A stretch of 64,000 bases of DNA, from assembly GCA_933822405.4 (NCBI GenBank), contig CAKOGP040002347.1:14573-78572 (forward strand), read 5' to 3'. This document shows positions 9,907 to 20,072 of this stretch, piece after piece. The position numbers and the translations under genes were made by a program. The notes below the pieces were generated by a model. The model did no database searches, was not told where the DNA came from, and worked only from the letters and a program-made list of their open reading frames with translations. The stretch comes from Cylindrotheca closterium (lineage: Eukaryota > Bacillariophyta > Bacillariophyceae > Bacillariales > Bacillariaceae). Each line of letters opens with the position of its first letter. The stretch's first letter is position 1.

Positions 9907-11288
9907 TATTGTGTTTGTGGATGTGTTCTTTGGTTGATGTAATGACGAGTCTGTGAAGATGATATCAGAAACAGATTCTTGTTGCTTCTATTTAGAGTTT
10001 ATATGGGATGATGTGGCTGGTGTTTTTGTAACTGGCGCTTCTTGCTCTTGTGTGTGTCTAGCACAGATGCTTTGTGCGTTATACTATACTTGTGCGTGTG
10101 ACCGTGGGCTTCTCTCTAGTATTAGCCGGAGATGGAATTTGGCAGTCGTGAAATCAGAAGAATAGGATTTGGAGGGTGGAGGTTTTTCGATCTGGGTATC
10201 ACGATGGAACTTTGAACGGACGATCTTCGACAGAACGATGACTCCAACGAAGACCTACTTAAGGGGTATAAATCGCATGCGACACACTTTATATAATAAC
10301 TTTATGGTTTGCCGCCAAATTTGGGTTTCGTTTTCGGCGTCTATAGCAAGTCGAACGGACAGTACGAACCGTGGGACACTCCAACTGCCTACTACAGTAC
10401 CTGGTACCTGGTACCTGGTACTCGTACCGCTTAGGAGATTGGAAATAATGACGATGATCATGATGCCTTGGTACCATTGGAATGACCTATATAATCGTAT
10501 TTACTGCAGTTTAAAGGTTTTGAGAATATCATCCAAATCTAGCTAATAGGCAACACAACAACAACAACACTATCAGAATCCAAAAAAATCTTGTGACACG
10601 GGCTTCCTGTTTCTCTTTTTTGGTTTTGTTCCAAGCAGCACAGTAGAAAGGAATGAATGAATCACTAACGAGTAAGTGAACACCAACGAATCATCAATCA
10701 ATCAATCAATGAGGAGGACCAGTCTTCTACTGAATCTGTGTGCATTCTTCTTGTGTCCTGTTCTTCCTTGTGCTGGATTCCGCATCAAGAGTCCTAGCAT
10801 TTGTCGAGCTTTCGGTCCCTCACATACTACCAGGTACGAGTATTGTGCCACCACACTATAGAGTACCGGTATGCGTTACTGTACGTTGGAACCGGGGGTG
10901 CAAAATAATACGGTCGTTGTGCTTTGAAATGGTTCACTGGTAGGAGTCGAATGATCCATCCGGAGCTTCTCATTCGTCCTTCGTACGCTGAAAGTCGTCC
11001 TTCCTTCATCGACAAAATTAGCATTCAAGAATATACAAAATTGCAGAAATTGAATGCTAGCCATACGATCTTCGAACTGCTTCTTGTTCGATTGGAATAA
11101 ACGAAAGGGCTTCGTGTTTGATTGGCTCAACAGGAAATCCTTCGAGAATTTCCCACAAAGTTCTTTTTCCTCCACAGAAAAAGAACTTTATACGGGTGTT
11201 TGAGCACCTTGCTTCAGATCCACACAGACACACGCACAAATTTTCAGAACTTGCTAGAACTATCCTCACAAAACCAAAACAGAAAACC
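9907..11288. other. Intergenic, promoter side of the MFDE genes
   Basis: The divergent genes at 9574 (minus) and 11289 (plus) read away from this space. It contains a GGTACC-rich stretch near 10395-10430 and an AATC tetranucleotide array near 10690-10710. The 10960-11060 part resembles 12660-12760 upstream of the next paralogue ('CTCATTCGT ... CATCGACAAAATTAGC'). No gene is supported. Confidence 0.45.
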
Positions 11289-11630
11289 ATGAGCAGCTTG
11301 AGCAGTAACGACAGCAAATCTTCCTTGAACGACAGCAAATCATCGCTGAAAGCAGTGGCATTTGCATCATCCGTCAAAGAACCAACAATCAATGACTCGG
11401 CTCCTCTGAATGACCCACCCATTATCTTCTCCAACATCAAGTCTCAGGGCAGAGTCATGATGTTCGACGAAGAGACCATTGGGTTCAAAACGGTCCCAGA
11501 TGACCAGCTTGTGGTTTGTGCACTTGATGGTTCAGCTCGCTCGTTAACTAACCATGACAGAAAACCCTCTTTTCATAAGAACACCAATTCTTTTGACTTT
11601 AAGCTACTGGCACGCAAGTTCAGTTTGTAA
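11289..11630 (+). CDS. Small unknown protein, MFDE-TFxFK family, two motifs
   Basis: This encodes 113 residues from the ATG at 11289 (context AACCATGAG); the open frame extends upstream only from a TTG. The N-terminal 30 residues are Ser-rich with a short direct repeat (NDSKSSL twice). The conserved core is FSNIKSQGRVMMFDEETIGF followed by K-T-V-P-D-D. A degraded second copy of the motif follows near the end (RKPSF...NSFDFKLL). It is a paralogue of 12943-13302, with which it shares the same two-motif layout and similar upstream DNA, and more distantly of 9574-9906. No domain is recognised. Confidence 0.65.
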   Translation: MSSLSSNDSKSSLNDSKSSLKAVAFASSVKEPTINDSAPLNDPPIIFSNIKSQGRVMMFDEETIGFKTVPDDQLVVCALDGSARSLTNHDRKPSFHKNTNSFDFKLLARKFSL

Positions 11631-12942
11631 GATGCGTTCATTTTGGTACAGTACGATTGCTGGAGATTTAAGTGGGAAAACAAAGGAGCCTCCTCACCCT
11701 CTTTGCTTTTCATTCCCACTATATATGTACGCGAGATAACACAAGGACCAGCACCTTTCAATTTTATATATATATATATATATGATGTAAACTATAGATA
11801 TTATTATGTTAGATTCAGATTCAAACCCTACAGCTATATTCTCTTTGTTATTAGACCTCTCGATCATCGTTGCTTCAGTGTCTTGTTGTCGATCTTTCGC
11901 ATTTCGCTTTGCAGCGAAGGTGCCATCAAGAGAACTGACAGAAAGAAGCATCGTGTCATTCTCGTATCTTATTCTTCTCCTTCTCTCTCCGGAGTTTTGG
12001 CATCATTGCACCTCTCGATGACCTTGTTTCCTTCAGCGGCTTAGTGTCGTCCTTTGGCAATGCTCCTTTACTTGGCTCAAATAAGGATCTCCCGTTAAGA
12101 GAATGAATGGTTAGTTAGAAGCATCATCTCATCGCCGTATCTTCTTGTCTCGCTCTCCCAGTACAACAGTACTAGCATTGGGCCTTTTTCGATGACTGAT
12201 GATTCATTGATTGATTCTGTGGCTTATTGTCGTCATAATGAAAACCTTCGTCGTTTCGTTCAAATGAGGGTCTGTCATGTAGAGAGTGAATGGTTAGGTA
12301 GAAGCGTCATCACTTGTAACGAGAGAGAACAAGATACGGTAATGAGGTGTTTGCATCATTGGGCCTTTTCGATGAATGCTGATTGATTGATTGATTGATT
12401 GATTCTGTGGCTTATTGTCGTGTCGTTTCGCTAATTCAAAGATGCCACTCGTTTCTTTTCCATTGCTCCTTGCAATCTTGTTGTTGTTGATGATGTCCAA
12501 CATTGCCACGCTACTAGTGATGGGATATTGATCCATCATGATGATGATAACGAATATTACGTGCAAAATCAAACCTCTCACAAATTTGCCGATGTGCCGG
12601 TATGCGCGTGCGTGGAGGATCGATCACTGAGTCAGTGAATGAATCCGCAAGTCCGTCAGTCGGCCAGTCTTGGGATTCTCATTCGTGAGCAGACATCCGT
12701 CATCGACGAAATTAGCTTATATCCAAAGATATCCACGATCGCGAAACGCCTTTGGTTTCGTGGTGGTTGATGGAAACACATCAAGAGGTTCGGGATTTTG
12801 CTTTGCTCATTTTCTTCTCCACTAGTAGGTAACATCAACAGCAGCTCGCGGCTTCACAGCAATATAGGCAAACATACCCATCCAGCCAACAACACAACAC
12901 AACTAATCTACTCTTCTTGACATTACACACAAACCCAGCATC
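11631..12942. other. Intergenic with degenerate tandem repeats
   Basis: This separates two tandem paralogues. It contains an (TA)n run near 11766-11785 and the tandem repeat listed separately at 11870-12443. The part at 12660-12760 is related to the upstream region of the preceding gene. No gene is supported. Confidence 0.45.
11870..12443. repeat. Degenerate tandem repeat, about 180-bp unit
   Basis: Three to four imperfect copies are visible by eye. Landmarks recurring in order are 'ATTGGGCCTTTTTCGATGA', 'GGCTTATTGTCGT', 'GAATGGTTAG(G/T)TAGAAGC' and a CTCGTATCTT-like block. Clear copies run at about 12001-12176 and 12177-12357, with a partial third at 12358-12443 and a weaker one before 12000. 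Copies 2 and 3 also carry a GATT tetranucleotide array. No coding role is seen. Confidence 0.6.
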
Positions 12943-13302
12943 ATGAGTTTCATTCCCAACTCGTTTGGCAAACGACCATCGTTGACCCTCGACACATCAC
13001 AAGAAGGCTTTACAGTGGCCAGTACCACTGCTGTTGGTACTAGTATTTCAGAAGTCAAGCGAACATCCACCATCACGGCTCCCCTTTCTCCCAATCATCT
13101 CCCAATCTACTATTCCAATATCAAGACACAAGGAAGGGTCATGATTTACGATCAAGACACCTTTTCTTTCAAAATGGTGCACGATGATCATCTTCCGTAT
13201 GCACCCGAGTCACCACATTCCATCACGTACTATGGCAGAAAGTCGCTTTTGCTGAACGAGGAATCGTTTGATTTCAAACTAAAACACATGAAGCAACAAT
13301 AG
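12943..13302 (+). CDS. Small unknown protein, MFDE-TFxFK family, two motifs
   Basis: This encodes 119 residues from the ATG at 12943. Two copies of one motif are visible: GRVMIYDQDTFSFKM (about residues 66-80) and RKSLLLNEESFDFKL (about 100-114). The linker holds HDDHLPYAPESPHSITYYG. It is a tandem paralogue of 11289-11630, sharing '[YF]SNIK[ST]QGRVM' and the position of the second motif. No signal peptide, membrane span or known domain is seen. Confidence 0.65.
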   Translation: MSFIPNSFGKRPSLTLDTSQEGFTVASTTAVGTSISEVKRTSTITAPLSPNHLPIYYSNIKTQGRVMIYDQDTFSFKMVHDDHLPYAPESPHSITYYGRKSLLLNEESFDFKLKHMKQQ

Positions 13303-14061
13303 CTGGACGAGATGATTGATGATGATTCGGAATCATGATGCTGGGAGAATAAGCTGGAACTAACGTCCCCCAATTCATGCCCTGGTGGTATGACTTTGTG
13401 CACGAACACCACCACCACAAGAACGGCAACCACATATATACAGCTACGCCCCGCATACACCACTCTACATTAGACTGTACAATAATTAGCTTCATATACA
13501 AATTTCCAAAAGCCTAATCTATTTAGCCGTAACATTCGATATCTCACTGGCGATTGCTTCAATGCATGCATGCGGTGACGATGATGATGATGATGTTATT
13601 TTGGCGCACCTCTCAATATTGTGAGTAAAGAGGAGAAGGAAAGAAAGACCTGTGACACGAAGGCGACATGAGTCATTATCACGCTAAATATTGTGGCCTT
13701 CTCATTCGAGGGGATCGACCAGAACCATGAAATTCCAAAACACAATAGTTTCGGGTTGCACACGACGGGTATCGGTCATAATCCACTATACTTCGTCAAC
13801 TCTCAACACCTCTTATACATCCATTCCAAGGTTATTACCGACTCGACTCTCAAATTAGACCTTTTCGATCTATCTGAACCGTCGGAAAGACTCTTCCTTG
13901 TTCAATCTTATTTCGAGACAACGATCGACACACTCAAGCTTCCAAAACAATTTATTGGGTGATTTCACGACTTGAAATGTCCAATCAATAAAAGAACGAT
14001 TCTATCGAAGTGAGCACCAACAATAACAAGAGAATCGAAGTACATACTTCTCATAAAAAGC
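13303..14061. other. Intergenic
   Basis: An 89-codon frame at 13693-13962 begins at GTG and has no recognisable content. A GATGAT array lies near 13580-13595. No gene is supported. Confidence 0.4.
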
Positions 14062-16260
14062 ATGACTCCCAATATGCACCGACACGTTATGGCGGATCCA
14101 ACCATCCTGACAACCAATAATTCCTCGATTATGCTTTCACATAATAATGATGATCATCATCATCATCATCATCACAATAATAAGGAACACCACCAAACCG
14201 AACACCCTAATACTCGAAAGCGCAAGTCAGCAAAATGTCATTTCTTTGCAAACCCAATCAAGCTGGGGGTATATTTGGGTTTCGGAATATATGCCCTTCT
14301 TCAAGGTCTTCAGCAGGTGCTTGTGCATCATCATTCCTCCAGCCATCCTCATACTAGTTCGGGTGCTGGACTGTTGAATCTACCATTCCTCCTATTTGGT
14401 GGTGGTGGTGGTATCGGTGTCCCAAACTATGATGTCATTAGCATTATGGAGGCTTCCAAGAAACAGTTTACTACGAACCACCACCACCACCAAGACACGG
14501 CGGAGCATCAAAAGCCAGCTGGCACTAGTACTGCTGGGAATCATCCAAATGGCATTCGTCGACTACTACCAAACACAATGACGGATCCTCCTCCTACCAT
14601 TGCATCGGCCAAACAAGTCGACACGACTGCAACCAAAGCCGCTCCAAGCATGACGAGTCCAAACAGTACAACGGAAGCGCCACCTGAAACAAAGCTATCA
14701 TCCAAGGATCAAACGGAGAAAACCAAAACGGCAAAGTTCCTGCCCCTCACCACCACAAAAACAACAACAAGTCCCAAGCTTCTTTCGAAAGAGTCTTCGA
14801 ATGCCAACAAGATACAAGCGACGGCACATGCTACGGCTACCCAACGAAAAGAACGCCCCGTCGAATCCAAATCCCCCATGGCGACTCGGGAGGATTGGCA
14901 AAAGGTCATGAGAGAACAACCTTTATATCCAAAAAATTACATTCCTTCCACTCCCCTCAAGGTTGGATTGATCACGGCGAACGGTATCAAGGGACCGACG
15001 CAACACGTCTTTGTCGATGGGATTCATGGGAGTGACTATTTATCCTTACAAGTTCTCTGCGATGTCGGCGAACATAATTGCACGTCCGCACTCGACTATC
15101 CAGACATCGATCTGTGGATGGTCGATGCCAATTCGGCCAAGAGCAAACCATTTCCTAACGATATTGTTCACCAATTGGTGGCCATTGACGACAATCCATC
15201 CTTTCGAATATTCTTTGTGGATTACTCGGATCGACTGGTCTTGCGAAAAGCATGGATGGACTCGGTATACTTTGACATTGACGAAGACCGAATGTTGGCA
15301 CCGCATATCCGATATGGACTGCGATGCATTGACAAGTACCGTCGATGGGCAAAGGCTAAAGGATATATCAACGCTGGTCGAATCGTGCATCCCATGTGGG
15401 ACGAAATGTTGATCACCCAAGGAGGACCTCCATTGCACGCACCCTTTGCCGTCCGGACGGACATTGCCGATTCAATACACAATTTACTTCCGAGTATTGC
15501 ACAAGGTCCCAATGACAAGAATACTACTACTACGACAACTACTGGTAGCAGTGGTGCTTCTTGTTCACCATTGCCATATCACCCAGTGGATTGTATACCA
15601 GATCGACCCATGGATCTGATCCATCTTTGGAAAGTGATTGAAACCAACAATGGCCTGTTACGCAATTTGGCAACCGAATCGGTGGAACAAATGAGGACTT
15701 GGAAGCATCCCACGGAAAATCGAACCTTGCGCGTCGAAACTGCGATTCAAGGCAATCGAGCTCATGCTGGACGCCAATCCGTATCGGATGACTACGTCCG
15801 AACCTTGCTTCAAACCAAGATTGTGGTCGTCACACAGGTAAGAATGAATGGTTTGCTTTTCTGTGGCTCCAGAATGGAATGGATTCATTCAGCTGACCCT
15901 TTTTTCTTTCTGTATTTATATATCATCATACCTTTGCCACCAAAGAGAGATGGATGGGAAGACCACTTTCGGTTGTTCGAAGCACTCGCGGCAGGCACCA
16001 TGGTATTGATGGACGAAATGGTCTCGCTTCCGCACAGCTTGGAAGACGGAGAAAGTGTCGTCTTCTTTCATAGTATTCAAGAGATGCATGATAAAGCGTT
16101 GTATTACATCGAACATACCGAAGAACGACTTGCCATCGCCAGGAAGGGATGGGAAGTCACAATGGAAAAGCATCGATCATGGCATCGACTAGAAGAAATG
16201 CTATTTGGGAAAGGACTGACGAAGCCAACACTCAACGAATCATGGCATTTCGATAGGTAG
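14062..16260 (+). CDS. Membrane-anchored glycosyltransferase-like protein with an in-frame intron
   Basis: The unspliced frame encodes 732 residues from the ATG at 14062. A GTAAGA...AAAG intron at 15838-15945 (108 bp, phase 0, no stop) most likely is removed, giving 696 residues. Spliced, VVVTQ joins RDGWEDHFRLFEALAAG, a run typical of the donor-binding C-lobe of GT-B glycosyltransferases. The N-terminus has His/Asn runs, then a hydrophobic anchor at about residues 60-88 (type II orientation likely) and a Thr/Pro/Ser-rich stem to about 270. A catalytic region follows, with FRIFFVDYSDRLVLRKAWMD and the FEALAAGTMVLMDEM block. A Golgi location is inferred. The acceptor sugar is unknown. Homopolymeric His, Thr and Gly tracts are common and probably variable. 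Confidence 0.75.
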   Translation: MTPNMHRHVMADPTILTTNNSSIMLSHNNDDHHHHHHHNNKEHHQTEHPNTRKRKSAKCHFFANPIKLGVYLGFGIYALLQGLQQVLVHHHSSSHPHTSSGAGLLNLPFLLFGGGGGIGVPNYDVISIMEASKKQFTTNHHHHQDTAEHQKPAGTSTAGNHPNGIRRLLPNTMTDPPPTIASAKQVDTTATKAAPSMTSPNSTTEAPPETKLSSKDQTEKTKTAKFLPLTTTKTTTSPKLLSKESSNANKIQATAHATATQRKERPVESKSPMATREDWQKVMREQPLYPKNYIPSTPLKVGLITANGIKGPTQHVFVDGIHGSDYLSLQVLCDVGEHNCTSALDYPDIDLWMVDANSAKSKPFPNDIVHQLVAIDDNPSFRIFFVDYSDRLVLRKAWMDSVYFDIDEDRMLAPHIRYGLRCIDKYRRWAKAKGYINAGRIVHPMWDEMLITQGGPPLHAPFAVRTDIADSIHNLLPSIAQGPNDKNTTTTTTTGSSGASCSPLPYHPVDCIPDRPMDLIHLWKVIETNNGLLRNLATESVEQMRTWKHPTENRTLRVETAIQGNRAHAGRQSVSDDYVRTLLQTKIVVVTQVRMNGLLFCGSRMEWIHSADPFFFLYLYIIIPLPPKRDGWEDHFRLFEALAAGTMVLMDEMVSLPHSLEDGESVVFFHSIQEMHDKALYYIEHTEERLAIARKGWEVTMEKHRSWHRLEEMLFGKGLTKPTLNESWHFDR

Positions 16261-16569
16261 TGTGTTTCTTTCAAAGCATGATTGCAGTAGATATCAAAAT
16301 GATCAAAGAGTTTTGTTCTGCAATGGGGCTACCGGTATATATATTCCTCTACAAATATAAACAATGAGATTGAGAGTATTGATTATACGATTACGCCGAC
16401 TAACTAAGTGCTTCCTCCGCCCGTGACATCCGTGTACACTGCAATTACAAAATATGTGGCAATCTCTCGCAGAGTAGATCCATCATATCATACGCATACG
16501 CATCATGGCGGATACGCATGTGTCAGTAGCTAGGCTCATCATCAACACCAACTGTCAACACGAACAAAC
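16261..16569. other. Intergenic
   Basis: A short spacer between two plus-strand genes. No element was identified beyond the probable promoter of the methyltransferase. Confidence 0.35.
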
Positions 16570-18189
16570 ATGCACTGTTACACATTATCTATAATACTGG
16601 CATTATGCTTATCATCATCATCATCATTCAGTCGAAATTTTGTTGCGGAAGCATTCTCAACAAGCCATTATTACCATGCTGATTCCTTCACCTCTTCCAG
16701 CATGGGCTTGATGACATCTTCATCATCATCATCATCCTCACCAACACCATCGTCGTCGTCGCTGATGCGAACAAAAGGAAGAATGTCCATCACGAGAAGT
16801 ACATTGTCATTATTATCATCATTTCAACAACCCAGCCATTCGGCCGTTTTGGAATCCATTGATGAAGTCTTTCCGCCCAATTTATTGGATCAACGAATCG
16901 CCCTGAGTCGCAAGGACGGATATTGGCCGTTTATTTCCGAGGGAGAAGATCCACCCCAAGAGTTTGTCTATGGTGAATTTGACATTGAATTCTTCTGCAA
17001 TGTCTTGGAACGAGCCCGTCAATTGCATCCCAATCAGGCGGATGATAGTCCACTAACCTTTTGCGATTTGGGAAGCGGCACTGGTCGGTTGGTATTGGTA
17101 GCGGCGGCCTTGTATCCATGGAAATTGGTGCGGGGCATCGAATTGTTGCCGGGCATTCATGAACAAGCCGTCGAAAAACTGGAATCCTGTCGACGAAATG
17201 GATCCAGTAGTAGTAGAAGCAGCAGTACTAGCAGTACTAGTGGTAGTAGTAGTAGCACAACCACAACCACGGCTGCGACTAGTCCCGCACCACGACAACC
17301 AAGCAGCAGCTCTATTGGCGGCGGAAGTACGGAACCAGCTGCAGCATCTAATTCAGAGCTGGATGATTATTGGAAACAATACAAACAATTTACCGTTCCC
17401 AAAAGTCCTAGTGACGACTGGCTGAATGAATTGTCCGATTCCTTAATTGGTGATGACGACGATGAAGGGGACAGTGATGATGTGTCACTAACGGACGGTG
17501 GTTTGTACTTGCCAGATACTACCAATACCAATACCAACACCAACCAACAAGCACAATTTGGTTTGAATGTACCACCCGAGGACAAACTTTCGTATTCTAC
17601 CATGAATGATGATGATAATGATTCTACCGAATATTTCTTGGGCAGCAATCACCAACTTCCATTGGCTCCCATCCAACTCAGTTGTGGTTCCTTTGACGAT
17701 CCCTACGAATTCTTTGGAGATGCCGACGTCATCTTTTGCTTTTCGTCGGCCATGCCCCATCACATTCTGGTGGATCTGGCACGGGCCGTGGGACGACAAT
17801 GCAAACCGGGCACGATTGTATTGACCACGGAATATCGTCTCCCAGAAGGCGGGACCATCACTGATGATGTTGGCAATGGTGATCCATCCTTACCTCATGA
17901 TGGAGAGTACGCATTGGAACTCGTCGAAGAGTTGAATGGAACCAATGAGGCCACGGGAGGAGAATCCACCGTCTTTGTTCACCGACTGACGCAATCACTG
18001 GTCCCGGACGGCCAAGAACCACAACCATTATCCAGACCCAGACCTAACGTAAGTGACATGTGCTACAATGCCATTCAAAGTATGCAAGAAAAAAAGAACA
18101 ATGATGACCCACAACGCTTTCTACGCAAAGTTTCCAATCAAATGATATTTTTGGGTCTACCGGATAGCTGGTTGCCAAATCTCAAATAA
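16570..18189 (+). CDS. Class I SAM-dependent methyltransferase, probably plastid-targeted
   Basis: This encodes 539 residues from the ATG at 16570. The first 30 residues look like a signal peptide ending in VAEAFST, close to the AxAF cleavage site of diatom plastid pre-sequences, followed by a Ser/Thr-rich transit-like stretch. SAM-binding motif I is D166-L-G-S-G-T-G172, followed by RLVLVAAALYP and the acidic end of beta-2 in RGIELLPG. A later block (DADVIFCFSSAMPHHILVDL) looks like motif IV and beyond. The arrangement resembles DOT1-like or protein-methyltransferase folds, but the substrate is unknown. Between about 205 and 375 there is a low-complexity Ser/Thr/Asp insertion splitting the domain. 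No intron is required. Alternatively it could be secreted or ER-resident if the AF motif is not functional. Confidence 0.75.
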   Translation: MHCYTLSIILALCLSSSSSFSRNFVAEAFSTSHYYHADSFTSSSMGLMTSSSSSSSSPTPSSSSLMRTKGRMSITRSTLSLLSSFQQPSHSAVLESIDEVFPPNLLDQRIALSRKDGYWPFISEGEDPPQEFVYGEFDIEFFCNVLERARQLHPNQADDSPLTFCDLGSGTGRLVLVAAALYPWKLVRGIELLPGIHEQAVEKLESCRRNGSSSSRSSSTSSTSGSSSSTTTTTAATSPAPRQPSSSSIGGGSTEPAAASNSELDDYWKQYKQFTVPKSPSDDWLNELSDSLIGDDDDEGDSDDVSLTDGGLYLPDTTNTNTNTNQQAQFGLNVPPEDKLSYSTMNDDDNDSTEYFLGSNHQLPLAPIQLSCGSFDDPYEFFGDADVIFCFSSAMPHHILVDLARAVGRQCKPGTIVLTTEYRLPEGGTITDDVGNGDPSLPHDGEYALELVEELNGTNEATGGESTVFVHRLTQSLVPDGQEPQPLSRPRPNVSDMCYNAIQSMQEKKNNDDPQRFLRKVSNQMIFLGLPDSWLPNLK

Positions 18190-18511
18190 CGGTGCGATGC
18201 CAACAGACCAGATTGATTGATTGATTGTCAATTCGTGATGATGAAACATGACACAATGTCTCCATCTTTGCTCGATACTTTACATTGATTCATATTTTCA
18301 TTCATTCATGAATGGATTGTGTTGATTTGTATTGTATTTGTTTAGTTCTTGCTTCTAGTAAAATTACAGTCTAGTTTTGTTTTGTGTTGTGTTGGTGTCT
18401 ACAGTCTTTTTGAGCCAATGGCTCCAAGAGACTTCAATGTAAGCGTGTTTACGTCTTTTTGTTTTGTAGGCAGTCAAATGGATGGATTCAATTGGATTCA
18501 ATTGAATTCAT
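18190..18511. other. Convergent intergenic spacer
   Basis: This lies between two convergent stop codons. It holds a short GATT array near 18212 and TTG/TTTG-rich sequence. No gene is seen. Confidence 0.4.
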
Positions 18512-19429
18512 TCAATCACTCATCTCTTTCGGAGCCTCTTGGGACAAGGTCTCCTTGAGGCCACGTCGTTGTCCATAATTTCGTTGACTGTATCCACCGG
18601 CATATTTCAAGGCCACTTTTGAACCACCCTCTGGCATTTCTTTTCGTGCAATGGCCGAGAATTCCGTCGGTGCCGAGGTTGGTTTGTCGGTGGGTGGCCG
18701 TGTGGGTGGTTTGGTTGGCTTTTGACGAGTGGGCTTGGGTGTCGGGGAAGGAGTGGGTGGCCGAGTAGGAGACGGAGTGGGACGTGGGGAAGGCCGTCTG
18801 GTGGGGTGTGGGGTTGGTGGACGAGTAGGTCGTCCTGTGGGAGGTCTTGTGGGTGGACGAGTTGGTTTCCTCACTGGTGATGGTGTGGGTGGTGGAGCAA
18901 ACTGACCACATCCACAGGACTGCTGCAGATTGAGTTTGAGTGGACCACACATGAATGAAGGAATGTGACCATCTCGTCCTCGCTCAAACAAGGTTCCACA
19001 GGAATAGGATCCAACGTATCGTGCAGAAATGAATTTATTGGGGTTTCCTGGATAGGAACCATCGTTGCAAATGTTACACGTTGGTTCGTTTCCACCAGTG
19101 TTGACGGGTGGTGCCCTGAGTGCTGCACCACCACCGCCACCGCCACCACCACCAGTGTTACTACTTCCCGTACAACAGGCATAATTGAATTGCTGCTGAA
19201 GTGGAGAGCATCGGTGATCGTGTGATTCAAGAGTTGCCAATTGAAAGTAAACTTGTCGGCAGGTCATGAAGGGTGCCGTGGATGCCGTGTTGTCCCAATC
19301 GGGTGTCACATAATGACTGCCACAAAGATTGCACATTTCACGAGCTTGGGCGGATCCAACCAGCCATGATGATGAGAGCAGCAAGAGTGTCAAAAGCGTG
19401 GGAATGGAGGATGAGAGTATTGACATCAT
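18512..19429 (-). CDS. Secreted Cys-rich protein with Pro-Thr linker, copy a
   Basis: This encodes 305 residues from the ATG at 19429. A signal peptide covers about residues 1-29 (cleavage after GSAQA). Two Cys modules follow. Module 1 (about 32-86) has CNLCGS, a central W-D, TCRQVYF and ACC. Module 2 (about 118-173) has CNIC, PGNPN, SARYVGSYSCGTLF, FMCGP and CGCG. Then comes a PT-rich tract of about 80 residues built of TRPPT/PTPSPT units, and a charged tail (RGLKETLSQEAPKEMSD). A poly-Gly run separates the modules. The likely role is extracellular or cell-wall associated, with a glycosylated rod-like linker. It is a tandem paralogue of 20073-20999 on the same strand. No enzymatic motif is seen. 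Confidence 0.75.
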   Translation of the reverse strand: MMSILSSSIPTLLTLLLLSSSWLVGSAQAREMCNLCGSHYVTPDWDNTASTAPFMTCRQVYFQLATLESHDHRCSPLQQQFNYACCTGSSNTGGGGGGGGGAALRAPPVNTGGNEPTCNICNDGSYPGNPNKFISARYVGSYSCGTLFERGRDGHIPSFMCGPLKLNLQQSCGCGQFAPPPTPSPVRKPTRPPTRPPTGRPTRPPTPHPTRRPSPRPTPSPTRPPTPSPTPKPTRQKPTKPPTRPPTDKPTSAPTEFSAIARKEMPEGGSKVALKYAGGYSQRNYGQRRGLKETLSQEAPKEMSD

Positions 19430-20072
19430 TGTATCTTTGGATAATGTATGATAGTCCTATGATACGCTCGAGCTTCTATAATAAAATAATGTTTCCAGGA
19501 GGAGGAAGTTTCTTCTGGTCAGCTGCCACCTCTCGTTGTGTGTGTGTTTGCAGTTTGATTTAGTTCGTGAAACTGAATTTTCGTGTGAGTATCGGAGGAT
19601 GGAAAGGTTGGCGCTGAAATTGTAACGGAAGTAACGGATTTTAAGCGACCTGCTATTAAGTAGAATTTTCTTTGACTTATCGACAAAAGACAATAACGGT
19701 AATGTTGAATGTTCCGGGATTTGTCCGATTATTGGAGAAAAAATTATTATTTTTAGACTCCGATGTGCCACATCCCAAAACACCGGACTTTTGGTGACAT
19801 TCAACATTCACAATCAAAAACAATAAGAAGCTTGATGGCTGGCTTCCGACTTTCACATTACCGGATATCATACAGGCAGCATACTATCCTACCTAATAAT
19901 GAAATCCATGAAAATTACCTTGTGCTATACAATGCTATGATATGATATGTTGTTAGCTATCTAATAATACAAAAGCGATGTCGGCTTCGTTCTTGTTGAT
20001 GCATGATGATATATGACGCTTGATTAATGCCATTCATTCGTTGCTTCATTTCCAAGAAGAAGGTTTTTCCTT
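19430..20072. other. Intergenic between tandem paralogues
   Basis: This is the promoter side of 18512-19429 and the 3' side of 20073-20999. An imperfect palindrome surrounds about 19690-19810 ('GGTAATGTTGAATGTTCC' against 'GGTGACATTCAACATTCA'). No gene is supported. Confidence 0.4.

Noticed and set aside
10709..10861. 50-codon frame with a signal-peptide-like start (MRRTSLLLNLCAFF)
   Set aside because: Too short, no following exon found despite a possible GTACGA donor; hydrophobic runs are common by chance.
13693..13962. 89-codon plus-strand frame
   Set aside because: GTG start, no motif, and no support from neighbours.
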